From Toxonevra muliebris (Eukaryota > Arthropoda > Insecta > Diptera > Pallopteridae), in contig OY829326.1 in the NCBI GenBank assembly GCA_963691655.1, forward strand, positions 41,629,989 to 41,693,988: a DNA stretch of 64,000 nt. Reading direction: 5' to 3'. Each line of letters begins with the position of its first letter. Position 1 is the stretch's first letter. This document shows, piece after piece, positions 33,830-45,654 of this stretch. The translations under genes were made by a program, and so were the position numbers. The notes beneath the pieces were generated by a model. It saw only the letters and a program-made list of their open reading frames with translations. It was not told the DNA's origin and did not search any database.

Positions 33830-35660
33830 AAATATCACAGCAAGCTATATACCGTTGCAAGCGTAATGTTTTGGGCTACAGAAAAAAGTTGCATTGCTTG
33901 AAAAATTAAAAAGTTATGGCCAATTTTCCGAACATATGTTTTTTGGCAAAAAAAAATTATTGAGACAGTCATAGGAATTGAGAAAATGTTGGACGATGAA
34001 TTTCAATGTATTATTGTTAATTTATTTATCATAAAGATCTAAGCCATGAAGAAGAGAAAAAAGATAAGAAATTTCAATAATTTTTGTCAAAAAGATCGGC
34101 ATCAGAGTCGCAATTTCGGCACGTGATAACTTCGAATTATGTTGGCACACTTTAAATAGAATGGTTGTTGAAACTTGTTGCATTCTACGGAATTTGTGTT
34201 AGTTAATTTGGCTGGTAAATTCTTCATACATAATCAGAAATCAACATCTTCATCTGAAGACGACGTTCTCTTTTTTTCGACTGCCCGTGTTCGCTCATTA
34301 TAAAAGTTAAATAGCAATTCCGAACATAAACCAGCATTAAAATGAGGTCTCTGAAGTTTTCCGTCCAAAACATATAACGGCACATAGTGTCTCAACCTGC
34401 AAGCATCGCCGATATTTTGAAATGCTTGCAGGTTGATATTCACTATGCAAGATATGTTGCAATTTCCTTCGGAAAATTAAAATAGAGCATAAACTATGAT
34501 ACGAGTGTTATATTAACCTTTTTGTACGGCTTCAATAACTTCACTTTTTTTACGTTTAGAAAATTCTCACATTCACTTTTTTCTCCAAAACTGTTTGGAT
34601 ATCATGTTTGAAATAAAAGGAATGGCAACATGTTGGTCTCTCTGTAATGAAAAATTTACTACTGATGTTATATTAACGTGACAGCAGAAACATTCGTACC
34701 GTTAGTGGAGAAAAACAAAAATATTGGACTGTCTCAACCTGCATGCCTTTCCCCTACTATTTTCATTATTACTTATGGCGCAAAATTAATCAGACGATTT
34801 GATTTACCTAAGCAAAACTTTTTTTTTTCTAAATTGAAAACGATGATTTTATTTTCTCTATTTATATAAAAGAGGATGGTGTAAAATTTTTTTTACACGC
34901 ATAACTCTGATTTGTATGGGATTTGTTGGTTTCGTGTGGAATGCGGTCAAAACGCTACGAAGTCTGAAAGTCCTGAAATACCAAAATTGCTCACTTTCAG
35001 GAGTTATTTGTGTGATTTGTGAACGATCTGCCAGCAGATGGCTTTGACATTGCGGAAACTGTCATGTCATTCGTCCCTTTCCAATTATTATTTTTGACTG
35101 AGTGACAGTGTATTGAATACGGAGTTCCGGTGAACTCCGGTGAACTCAGCTAGTATTTCAATATTTTCCTTTGGACGTTTTTCTGTTGCATTAAGTACTG
35201 AAGATGTTGGCCATTATATTAAAATGCTAAATTTTTTTATTTTGCCGAATTTCAGCCTTTTTTCATAGCATCCTCTACCACATTTTGCTATTTCTTGTCG
35301 TTCGGGGCTGTGGGAATTTTCGGCTTATTCACAAAGATCAATGACTTCAAGTAATCCTAAGGAAAGAATCTTAGAATGGCCAAATCGGGTGAATTTGTGA
35401 ACTAGAAAAATTGAAAAAGCAGAAAATTGTGTCATTATCCTCTTCGCTGAAAAAGTACACATATATGTACTCACGTATTTGCATATTATTAAATTTTTTT
35501 AATTTATTGTGATTATTTTTCCTGAGTTCTACTAAAATTAGGAAACTAAATAAGAATTATTTTTTCTCTTAATTCTAATAGAATTTAAGAGAAGTAACTA
35601 AAATAAATTCAAAAATTAAAAAAATGCACAAAAACTTGTAAAAATTATATGACCTTGGAC
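33830..35660. other. Non-coding stretch with small hairpin
   Basis: No gene is recognised. A perfect 15-bp stem, TCAACCTGCAAGCAT, pairs across a 15-base loop at 34392-34436. The minus-strand frame of 69 codons at 34234-34443 (ending SSSDEDVDF) is unlike its low-complexity neighbours but matches no family I know. GTTCCGGTGAACTCCGGTGAACT repeats a 10-mer near 35124. Confidence 0.4.
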
Positions 35661-35664
35661 ACCA

Positions 35665-37027
35665 AAGAGGTTATATTCCAATTATACTGCCCTGCATAGG
35701 TTTGGCGAATAAAATGGTTTCTAATGTTTGCGAATGAATTTTTCATGCTGAACACGAATCTGGGTTAAAAAACTTCCCATCATGTTACGTTTTCGAGAAA
35801 AAAGGGGTTGAAATCCATAAAAACAGCGTTTTTAGTCATTTTTGAAAAATTATGGAACTGAACCCGTACGTACTATAAACTTTGCTAATATCAGAAATGA
35901 AAGGCTGAACCATGCCCTTTCAAATGAGTCCTAAGCCATTGATCGAAAGCGCACTTAGAGCAGGGGCTGTGAAAAAAATGTACAAAGAACGGATTGAAAT
36001 TTGCGGGCCAGTGTTATTTGTCTACTCTTATTCTGCTTCTGTTTTTTTTTTTTTCAGAAATGTCAAAATCGCAATTACATAAGACGCTAAGTACATAATT
36101 TTTTTAACAGCAGAGGAAAAAACGTGGGTGCCCGTGGCGTATGTGGTATGTATTGGACTGTTTGGTTTAGGGTCGAAAAATCAAAAATACAAGCAATTTT
36201 CTGAAGGATACCACCTCTTGGCTGACAATGGTAAACATCAAAGAATAACAGTTCCGAAAGCTCTTCCCTTCTAAGCTTATCCTCCCTGCATTTTTAGTTT
36301 TTTAAAATTTTTACTAAATTTTCTGTGCCAAGAAATTCATTTTTGGCGTCTATTTTTATTTGAAAATTATTATAACGGGGGTTCCGGAGCAAAGGTTAAA
36401 AAAATGAAGAGAAATTTAGATTGTTCCTCAGACGACCTCGATAGTCTAGTGGATAGTGCACTAGACTTTCATCCAGAAGGTTGCGGGTTCGATTCCCGTC
36501 TTGGTCTGGTGGATGAGAATTATAAGAATGTGTACAAGTACACACCTTGGTTGGTAATGGCAAGACCACCGAGCTGATAAAAAATTGACACATAGCCGTT
36601 CGGAATCGGCGTTAAACTGTAGGTCCTACCACCGCCACTGCAGTCTAATGGAAGAGTGCCAGACTCTTGTTTCTGGAGACCCGAGTTCGATTCTCGGCTT
36701 GGGTATGTTTCTTATCTATCTTTCTTTCTCCCTTCCTTTCTTTCTTTCTTTCTTGGGGCTTTGGTACAAAAGATCTTATAGGTCGCAGTGCCTGACTTTC
36801 GAGTCGTCCTTCCTTCAAATAATAATAATAATAATAGATTGTTCCTCGTACTAGGGTTTTGGACCGGCTGATTTTGTAGAAATTTTGTGCACTAAGGAAC
36901 CAATTTTTGTTCTTTATTTTGATCTAAAAAATATTCCAAAGGGGGCAAAAGTTTGTAAAAATTTTACAAAACTAAAAATTCGGAAGGTAGATTAAAAAAA
37001 ATGTACCCCCTCTCCTCAAATACGCTG
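35665..37027 (-). mobile_element. Decayed family-H hAT-like MITE with nested SINE
   Basis: 35680-35870 matches the interior of copies A and B (blocks such as TTTTTCATGCTGAACACGAA and AACTTCCCATCA). 36900-37027 ends with CCCCCTCTCCTCAAATACG, resembling the family end CCCCCTCCCTAAATACGG. Between them sits a complete SINE at 36430-36834. The termini are not well preserved and no TSD is seen, so the extent is approximate. Confidence 0.5.
36430..36834 (+). mobile_element. Two-headed tRNA-derived SINE (family S1), copy 2
   Basis: A 13-bp TSD, TAGATTGTTCCTC, lies at 36417-36429 and 36835-36847. Unit 1 spans about 36432-36508, with A box TAGTCTAGTGG (36442) and B box GGTTCGATTCC (36486). The anticodon-loop region CTTTCAT recalls tRNA-Glu, but the stem is mismatched. 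The core is 36595-36626. Unit 2 is about 36633-36705, with CAGTCTAATGG (36641) and AGTTCGATTCT (36684) and a paired CCAGA/TCTGG anticodon stem. A CTTT-rich stretch, the LINE-like 3' end (36764-36794) and an AAT tail follow. It is inserted in a degraded hAT-like MITE. Confidence 0.9.
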
Positions 37028-38423
37028 TCATGATGGCAGTAACAAAAGCCCCTGTATTTCGATCCAGTCTATTATACATAAACCTAAATTTAAATGGATT
37101 TAAAATTCTAAACCGGAATGACTCTATAAACAGGAGTAGAAGGAGTAAAGAAAAGGAAGAAGAAAAAGATACAAATTTATTTGCATTTAAACAAAATTTA
37201 ATGTTATTGATGACCTCAAGAAATTTCTGATTGCATATTGAATTTGGTTTTATTTAAACTCCATTTGTTCTTTTCATTCGTTGTGTTGACTCAATGCTAA
37301 TTAATTAATATGCACCCTTTTCAACAAACATCAAATGAAAGATAATGGATGTACAGAGGATTCCAATGAGCCATGTTGACATTTACATATACTCACGTTG
37401 TGTAGCGCGTTACGCTGCGCTGTCACAAAATTCACATAAAACTCTATTAGGTAAATCAATGTGCTTACAATTTCATTAAAACCAATGCTGTTTTCTATAT
37501 TTGCAAATGCAATCTATTTCAGCTAAATTCACGTAAAAGTAAGTAAATAATGTTGACATTTCGGATACATCGGATACACTGGCACAACATGGCAACATTA
37601 GTTCGTATCTAAGTATGTTGATTTTTGCACTGTCCTGGGGACGTTTCGCGTTGTAATGGGCTTAAAGTTGTCTTTCAATGTGGCGGCGACGACATGCGGT
37701 GAATGATTGTGGCCTCGAATGTTGTTGTTCTTGTTGTTGCTGTTGCTACCGTTATTCTTTTTTGTTTTACCTGATTTAATTATGTAAATTTGGTGGCAAT
37801 ACATTTGGCAATTGAAATAAACAATGACATTGAGCTTCTCTGGAGAAATGCCATTACCTTTCAAATAGAATTATGTATAATAAATTAATTTCAATTTTAA
37901 GGAGCTTTGAGAATTTGGTATATAAATATTTTCGTAGTTTCTATTCACAATTTTGGTAAAATAAAATGTGGTGTATTTTTAGGGAACCAATTATGGGCAT
38001 CACTAGGGGACTCTAGGTAGAGATTTAAGCACCCAAGAAGGGGCGGGGATTATTTCTGAAACCGCCCCTACCTCGCAAATGACTGGATATATATCAGACT
38101 GTCATAACTCAAAAAACTCGATTTTGCAGGAAACGCATTTAAAGTTTTCAACTGACTCCCACTTTGCAGAAAAAAGAAGAAATCTTAGAATTCTCACGCG
38201 TAGAGTGTACAAGATATTAATATGACAGGACACAACTTAAGAAAAAAGATTTTCAATCCAAAAATCATGTTTTTTGATGGTTAAGTGAGCATAACTTTTT
38301 GAATTTTAATTTTGCATAAAAAATGATATGGCTCAAATTTTTTGAAGATCGTTTTCATAGTTAACGGCCACTTAAATAAGCCTTGAAATTGCGGCCGTCC
38401 CGTTCTTAATGAGTTAATGCAAT
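37028..38423. other. Non-coding stretch
   Basis: No gene is recognised. A GTT/CTGTTG repeat stretch (37720-37746) gives a translated Asn-rich minus-strand frame. Nothing else is identifiable. Confidence 0.4.
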
Positions 38424-38439
38424 TAAATAAATAAAGTTA

Positions 38440-39571
38440 GGTTAGGTTAGGTTTAGAAGGCATGTAGCAATAAAAAAATGCCACTTCCACTCGGAGGCCA
38501 GGTAGGCCCATTGTGATTGCCTTCAACAGTTGGTCTGGAGTTCAGGTATTAAGTTCAGGTATTAAGCCATCTTAACATTTTTGTTCTAGTGGCAAAATCC
38601 AAAAAGTTGGACAGATCGATTCTGCTAAGCTCTGCTATGTTTGCAAAGAACCTTGATCCTAGAGTACGGAATCGTCGCTCTTGCAGAGCGGGGCATATGC
38701 ATAGTAGATGGTGTATTGTCTCAGCCTCCTTAATATCTCCGCACATCCTGCAGTGATCGGTGGCCTCGATGCACCATTTCTAAAGCATGGCTCCTATTGC
38801 GCAGTGGCCTGTGATGATTCCGGTGAGAGTTCGAATGTGGAGTCTCCCCAGAGAAAGGATGTAATCCGTTCTTTTCCTGTTGAGTTCCGGCCATAGTGAA
38901 CGTGACGTTGCACAATCTCTTCTGTCTGCCCAGTTGTGATTGGTTTCGTGGCTTATTATGGCGTCAATAATGCCATATAGTTCAGAAATCGGTGGCAGTA
39001 TCAATGTGTCCGCTGCGCTTGTATCCATAGTGGACCCCAGCCGCGCCATTTTGTCTGCTTTTTCGTTCCCTTCAATTGTCCAGGAACCCAGCAGAGATTG
39101 ACAGTGTGGTGTCGAATGGATAGCAGCGAGCGTCTACAATTTTGTATCGCCTTTGATTTCGTGGTTACTGACATTAGGGCTTCCCGAGCAGAGCGACTAT
39201 CCACGAAGAATGTGATCGTCGCAGTTGGGATGTTTTCTTCGTGTATAAATTTTGCTGCTTTTTCGATTGCAAAGATTTCAGCTTGGAACACACTGCATGT
39301 ACGGGGCAATCTATAGGATTGCTGTACTTTTAGTTGCTCCGAGTAGAAACCGGCTCCTGTTTCAGTTTCCATCTTTGACCCATCTGTGAATACTGATATA
39401 TCTTCCTCGGTCTGGACCTTGTTGGATAGCCAGCCTTCAGGGTTGGGAAAGATGAAATTTGCACTTTTATTGAAATCGGTGGTTGGATTCACGTAGTCTG
39501 TGGCTGTTGAAAGACTGCCGTTGATATTATGTTTTCTTCCCTTGTTCTCCAGTACTGTAAGTATAGTGGCA
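38440..39571 (-). mobile_element. 5'-truncated RNase H LINE with 16-bp TSD
   Basis: The target duplication TAAATAAATAAAGTTA stands at 38424-38439 and 39572-39587. The 3' tail, at the left end, is CCTAA-repeat (plus-strand GGTTAGGTTAGG just after 38439). The 3' UTR contains the complement of GCAATCACAATGGGCC (38505-38520). Only the RNase H and C-terminus of ORF2 remain. Confidence 0.9.
38555..39500 (-). pseudogene. LINE ORF2 RNase H and C-terminal domain
   Basis: Segments in more than one frame read ISVFTDGSKMETETGAGF, CSVFQAEIFAIEKAA, TITFFVDSRSAREAL and VNLCWVPG; after a frame shift NEKADKMARLG; then LTGIITGHCAIG; and in another frame CGDIKEAETIHHLLCICPAL, ending MLRWLNT and a stop at 38555. 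The D-E-D-D residues of RNase H are visible across the frames. At least two frameshifts disrupt it. The family is related to, but different from, the LINE at 32281-33819. Confidence 0.85.
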
Positions 39572-39587
39572 TAAATAAATAAAGTTA

Positions 39588-40189
39588 CCAGAACACGTAA
39601 TCGTTATCACAGTTATTCTAACGTGAAGAGAGAAAATTTACTAAAAAAAAAAAAAAAAAAATTGGATAATAATTGTTGAATGAATTTGCGACGATAAAGA
39701 CGTGTGTTCGAAGATTTTTTTGTTTTTCAACGGGTTCGCTCTCGAACTCAATAGGTTAAATGACACTTCACTTGAGTTAACATTTTTTAACTATTGTTAT
39801 GGTATCAGGCATTCAGAATACCGTTTTATGTTTTGACGGATACTGTTTTGATAGATACATTGAAACTTTCTGGGCTTGGACTTTGTGACCTCATTTCATT
39901 CAAAGTTTGAGAGGCACTCAAAAAACTCGTATCCATTATTTTGACCATGAAAAAAACGACTTTTCCTGCAAATTAAAATACAATTTTAATTCAAATTTGA
40001 TATGGAAACACCCACAGTCAGTGCGTTGTCGCATTTTAATTGAGAAAATGCGCTCCAAAATGTTTTCGTCACATTTGGATCCTTAGAACTTCCAGTCATT
40101 ACACATATTACGCTACAGTTCTTGAAATGACTTCAATCTATTAACGAAGTGATAATGATTGCATTCAATTATTTCACGACGATTTTTTA
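39588..40189. other. Non-coding stretch
   Basis: A run of about 20 A (39641-39660) is followed by AT-rich DNA. No gene or repeat ends are recognised. Confidence 0.4.
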
Positions 40190-40640
40190 TTAGTGGCTGA
40201 TCTACAGTAGGAGAGCACAGTGTAGCGTCTCCATACAACCGTTGGACAAAAATAGAAGGCGTAGTGGTAGGCCAATGAAATTTTGCACAGATATTTTTTA
40301 AATATATATTAAGAAATATTGCGAATTTCAACTAAATCGGTTGACGGACACGCCCACTTCCCATATAAGCTGAATCAAAAAATTACAATATCTCAAAAGT
40401 TTTTGAAGTAATAAACTTGAATTTTTGTGCAGTGGCTACTGATACTGTAAGCATTTCTTGAAACAAAAATGGTTAAGATTAGAAATATAGGCGTGGTACG
40501 TCCCATACAAAACAAGCGTCTAATTCAGTTTTTTGGCTCAAAACTACCGTAGAACCCAATCTAAGGCATGAGTTTTGAAAATTGGAGTACGATAACAATT
40601 TATAAAAATTATCTAAATCGAAAAAGTAGGCGTGGCATCT
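40190..40640 (-). repeat. Inverted copy of the 18-kb dispersed repeat
   Basis: Read on the minus strand it matches 17990-18432: blocks such as GGGCGTGTCC...CGATTT, GCACAAAAATTCAA, GACAAAAATAGAAGG (plus strand) and GGAGACGCTACACTGTG. It shows the same alternating arrangement. The class is unknown. Confidence 0.6.
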
Positions 40641-40751
40641 CCAATATAGTCAAAGTATTTCACGGTATATATTAAAACTGCAATAATTATCTTTATTTTC
40701 TGATTTTTGTGTAATTCATTCAATTGATGTAATATACATAAATAATTAGGT

Positions 40752-41831
40752 CGGGGCCGTAGCCAGAAATTTTTTTCGGGGGATGGTTTCATTCGAAGAA
40801 AATATTCATAAATAATTTTTATCAAACTGATTTTAAAATACAATAAATTAAATCAATGATACATTTGATGGACCCTATAAAATTAAATTTTTAGGACAAA
40901 TTTTCCGATTTTTTTTAATCTTAACCTCAAAAAAATGACCAAAAGTGACAAAAAATTCCAAGAATAATCAAATTAAAATTTTTCAAATAAATATTATTCA
41001 ATGTGCATTCTAGTGCATTTTTTTTTATCGTGAGGGACATAATTTCATTAACTTATTGACTTCCCACTTCTGATGATGTATCCTACCTCAAAAAAATTAC
41101 CAAAAATAGTAGAGGCTCATTTTTTTCAAATGATCATCATTGGAAATTTGAGCCATTATCAATGATAAGGAACCCGGATGAGGTTGACTTATATTCGTGA
41201 AGTCACAGCATTGAAAGAGATCTATCTAGTCGTGGTGCTCTGAGGAATAATGCGTTAAAAAATTATTTCTATTTTAAGATTGCCTCTTAAAACTGCATGT
41301 TTTGCTAATAAAATGGAGTTTTTGCGAAAGAATTTTTCACGTTAAACACGAATCTGAGGTCAAAAACTTCCCATCACGTCACGTTTTAGGAAAAAAAATG
41401 GGGTTCAAGCAGGTCTTATTTTACATGGAACCAATAATTTTTTGTATTTTCATTAATTTTTAAACTTTTCAAACTGATTCAGGACGAAACCTTAAATCAA
41501 AAACAGTTACTGACCTAGAAAAACTATGAATGCAGGAGTGCTCAGTGTCACCTTCTCTTTTGGAATCCGTAGTCAAACCTCATGTCGAAGAAAAAAAATC
41601 CGATTTGATGGCATAGTGTAACTAAGATTTCAAATTTATTTTTTATATTTGACTTTTTAGAAAAAAAAAACCGATGGAAGTAAAAAATATCGTTAAATAG
41701 ATTTTATTTTAACTTTTTGTCCATCCATTGGCAATTAATCTAAAAAATTAGAATAAAGTTTCCACATTTCGGGGGGGGGGGGGGCGGAGGGGGTCAGAAC
41801 CCTCAAAACCCCCTCCCTAAATACGGCCTTG
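40752..41831 (-). mobile_element. hAT-like MITE family H, copy B (1080 bp)
   Basis: Flanking 8-mers AATTAGGT (40744-40751) and AATTAGGA (41832-41839) match at 7 of 8. The ends are CGGGGCCGTAGCCAG and, at the right, CTAAATACGGCCTTG. It is very similar along its whole length to copy C in the opposite orientation. A long G run (41771-41784) precedes GGGGTCAGAACC at the right end. Non-coding. Confidence 0.9.
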
Positions 41832-41839
41832 AATTAGGA

Positions 41840-43152
41840 ATTATTAAACTATTTTATTTCACTCATTCATAAAATTTTTTTAATGTATAAACTTAACATT
41901 TCTACTAAAATTAAATAAATTGCTTAAAATTTATTCGCTTTCCTTTCCTCCTTCATAATCTGACGACGAATCAGATGAGAAAAAAATTATAAATCTATAT
42001 CTTGGCCACTATTTTCTAATTCTAAATAAATGAACTGACTAATATCTTTTTTGTTCATTTGTTTTTTACTGCAAGTTATTCGTTCAGCAGAAATAAGTAG
42101 CTCAGAAGATAACCTCATAACCGCGCTAACAAATCCCTATTACACTTCTCTTGAAGTTTTTCATGTATTTACTAATCGACACTTTCTAAACTCCTTGTGT
42201 CTTGCTTCTCCGAAAGAAACCCTGTCCCGAATTTTTTAAAAGCTCTTTAAACTTTGGATTTTTTGTGTGTGTTTTAAGATGGTGATTTTACAAGTAAAAT
42301 TGTACTCCAAAACGAAAAATGAAAACACATCCAAACTGGGTATGGCCTTAAAGAATAGTCCAAATAACATCGGGAAAAATTTCATTATATTTAAAACAAA
42401 AATAAAAAAGTTACAGGAGTTAGAAGTGAATCTACTAAAGTAGTATTTGCTGCCAATGTCATTGTTGCAAATGCTTGACTTTCAATACGTTTTTTTTTAT
42501 GGCGAAATAAAAGTAATTCCCGAAATCCTTTTTAAGCTCATCTAATTGAAGTATTTACAATTGAACTGCGTTCAAATATTGTCAATATTCGAACTTGACT
42601 TTTTTGAATTGTTTCCACCTTCGTTACACTGTGCGATGAGGGCTGACTATAATAAATAGAGAGATAAATATATTTTTCATACATACGTACATATCTATTA
42701 GGCAACAGATTTTCCAAACTTTTTGTTTTAACCGTTTTGAGAGGGCGTAAAAAACTTTTTATTCTGGCTATGCACGTTGTAAAGTTCATGACTGTTTGTT
42801 CTTGTGTATATAAATAAAAAAAATTATGCCATATTTTTCTATTTATATCTTGATTTATCTATATTTCCAAATAATCAGTCACAAATGAAATTGTAAGAAA
42901 GCTGCGGATTCATACAAAGAAAAATATGCTAATCAATCAATTTTCTTCTTATTCGTATTCTTTTAATAACTTTTGAAAGGAGTAAATCCTTTCTATGTAT
43001 TTTAGAGTGAAAAATTAAAAAAATACTCTTGTGCGATATTTAAATAACGCATAAAAAGGAGAAGAAAAACATCGAAAATCTACATAGAATAAACTCTTCT
43101 CATACAATTTCTATGCATATTAAACTCAATTCAATGCAATATGCCGCTATCG
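41840..43152. other. Non-coding stretch
   Basis: No gene is recognised. AT-rich, with no transposon end found. Confidence 0.4.
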
Positions 43153-43170
43153 CCCACAAGAGGGCGCCAG
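43153..43170 (+). promoter_or_regulatory. CTCF-like motif
   Basis: CCCACAAGAGGGCGCCAG fits the CTCF core CCASYAGRKGGC at 11 of 12 positions and continues with the GCGCC flank typical of good sites. It stands at the left edge of the GC-richer block. Motif matches alone do not prove binding. Confidence 0.4.
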
Positions 43171-43379
43171 CACACTATGCGACAACGGCACATAATAAAC
43201 ATAGCACGTGATAAAATAAGAAAATCAAGAAAAAGGCGGAGCTCTTGAGTGGTAGACAAAGTTTATCGTTGAGCAAAGAATTTTCATTGCAATACGAGAA
43301 AATATCGCAAAATATCGCATGGCATGAGTAGAGGGGATTTATATGCGACATTCTTTTCTCCACACCAATCATTTACACT

Positions 43380-44290
43380 CAATTGCTTCACAGAGCCAAT
43401 AGACTTTAGAACATCGCTTAAGTACGATTCAATACGAATCGTTGTGGCGTGATGTTGTGCGATGATTGTGATTGCGATGCTTCTTGCTGTTATTTTCCCC
43501 TTTGTTCGTTCTAATTCAATTTGCCGATTGGTGTGAGGCGTTAACCAAACTCACAACCCTTAAGCGACACTTTCAGCTGACCGCAGCCAGCAACAGCAGC
43601 AGCAGCAGAAGCACATGCTATGAGCGATAGTTGAGAGCGTATTTAAGCATCGATTCCAATATTTTGTCCCCTCTTTTTACTCTTCTGGCATCAATTGAGT
43701 TGATGACAAACGAAATGTGCGGCAGCGGTGACGATGTTTTTGTCTGATTTAACCCCTTCGTTCTAACAAATTCTTTCGTGTTTCCTTTCTTACCTTTTAC
43801 CTCCGCCTTCCTTCCGTCGGCGCTTTTCGCTTGTTAGCATTTTTTGTTTGTTTGTTTAATAAGCGTTGGTGAGCGTTTTTGAGTGTGTTTTATGTGCGGC
43901 GCGTTTTGCTTTTGTCTTCTTTTCTCAAGTACTGGTCAAATGACGCGTTTTTTCGCGCGGCAAACTTCTGTCATCCAGTTACGCAACGAAAAGCACTCGT
44001 GATAGAAGTGCGTGCGTGTGTACGTGCGAGCCAGCGAGCGTGAGTTCGCGTGCGTGTGTTTGTTTGTTTGTTTGTTAGGTTTTGTTGTTATTATTGGCAA
44101 TTGTTGTTGTTGGTTGTTTGGTATTTAGTGTATGTAAAGTGAAAAAGTGCGTATCGATTAAAGCGATTTACACCACCGACAACCAACAACCGCCAATCTA
44201 CTTTACCTTTAATGAATTGGAATTCTGTGTGACTAATTCAAAATCGATTTTCGATTAAGTTTCACCGTCCGGTTGCGTCGTTTATGCTTC
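43380..44290 (+). promoter_or_regulatory. Candidate promoter / 5' UTR block
   Basis: This is the longest stretch in the window with raised GC and many CpG dinucleotides, free of transposons. TATTTAAG (about 43640) is TATA-like, TCATCCAGTTA (about 43971) is near an insect initiator, and GAGC followed by GTGAGT (about 44036) could be a splice donor. No coding frame of note lies in it, so a non-coding first exon with a long intron is the likely arrangement. No element is decisive and the strand is not certain. Confidence 0.3.
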
Positions 44291-45646
44291 AGTTGATATA
44301 TCGTATGTATGTATATGAAAATGAAAGGGTTATTGTCATAACAAAAACAAAAAGAAGAAAAATTAATTAATTAAATTTTCAAATCTTATATGAATGCAAA
44401 TATTTAGGTACACACCATTTATAAATATGTATAACATATGAGAAAAATCACAGTTTTTAAAATGAAAAAAAGAAAAGAAAACGAATGAGACCTCATCATT
44501 AGGTATGTATATTTGTATGTATTAAAGTATATACAAAAGTAGATATGTAAGTATGTATATATGACGTAATCACCCTTTTTTTATTTGAGTAATGCATAAG
44601 GGTTAAAATAATAATAAATATTTTCAATCAAATACTTGCTTCATCTAAAACTTTTATCATGCTGTTTGAAGTAAATAAGAAATTTTACTTAAAAATTAAA
44701 AATATTATTCAATTTAATTTAAAACTTGGTTGTATACATTTCGACCGTTGTGCAGTTTTTAAAATCTTTTTATAACTTAAAAGTATAGTTCAACGAAGCT
44801 CTTAGCAAAACGTTGACATCGTTTGTTAGGAATAAATCTAGATAATTTGACTGCAAATTCTTCTGTAGGACAAAGCTAAATACTGTCTAAAATAAGTTTG
44901 CATAGTTTTTCGAATCTTCAAGAAATTGCACAATTTGTTTTGCTTCCCAGTTCTTGTTGCATGATGAAACTGTGTGAGTTATAGAATAATGAATATTCGA
45001 TTTTATCAAGAGAAAATCTGTACATAAATTGTCAAATCTTTTTAATCGACTCGAGCTCTTTGATTCCTCCAGCATACATAATTTGTAATGCTCTTAAAGA
45101 GCAAAATTTTCGCCCTAACTCGAAGTTAGTTAAAGTCTTGATTTACTTCTTCTGTATAATGATCTAGCTCGACCTGAAGTATATTCAGCTCATTTTGACG
45201 GACAGAGTAGTGCTCGAAGACACCGTGATTTTTCTCTTATCAATTGTGTCAGGTTAGGTTGGTTTTCGTTGATTTTCTTTAGTTATGCAACGGATATCTG
45301 TTTAGCGGATGCGGATACAAATGCGAATCTTCTATATATTAAGGGGTTATATCATTTATAAATTTTTTTCGTTTTTTTATTGGCTTAAAACAAGTATTAA
45401 CTATCTAAAAATGATATTATATTACATTTCTGAGTGGAAAAAATTTAAAAAACGTTTTACAGCTGATTTTTCAAGGCAGTTTTACATGAATGAAATGAAC
45501 TTTAAATGCTTTTTCAAATTTGTATGTAACATAACTCGAGCAATTTCTATCCGATTAACTTTAAAATTTATCTGTAGCTTCTAATCTATCGAAGTACCAG
45601 AGAAAGTTTAGATCAATTAACAATGAATTTTTTATAAACAATTTAA
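44291..45646. other. Non-coding stretch
   Basis: No gene is recognised. TTAAGGGGTTATATC (45339) resembles a TTAA-type MITE end, but I found no partner. Minus-strand frames around 44780-45170 give protein-like pieces in several frames (for example LQVELDHYTEEVNQDFN), perhaps an old transposon. Confidence 0.35.
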
Positions 45647-45654
45647 TATCATAG

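Noticed and set aside
36432..36508. Possible functional tRNA-Glu gene
   Set aside because: A and B boxes are good but the anticodon and acceptor stems do not pair well, and it is the head of a SINE with TSDs.
36633..36705. Possible second tRNA gene
   Set aside because: It is inside the same SINE; acceptor stem not formed.
38440..38455. Telomeric TTAGG array
   Set aside because: Only three units, located exactly at a LINE 3' end with TSDs.
45339..45360. TTAA-type MITE end TTAAGGGGTTATATC
   Set aside because: No inverted partner within several kb.
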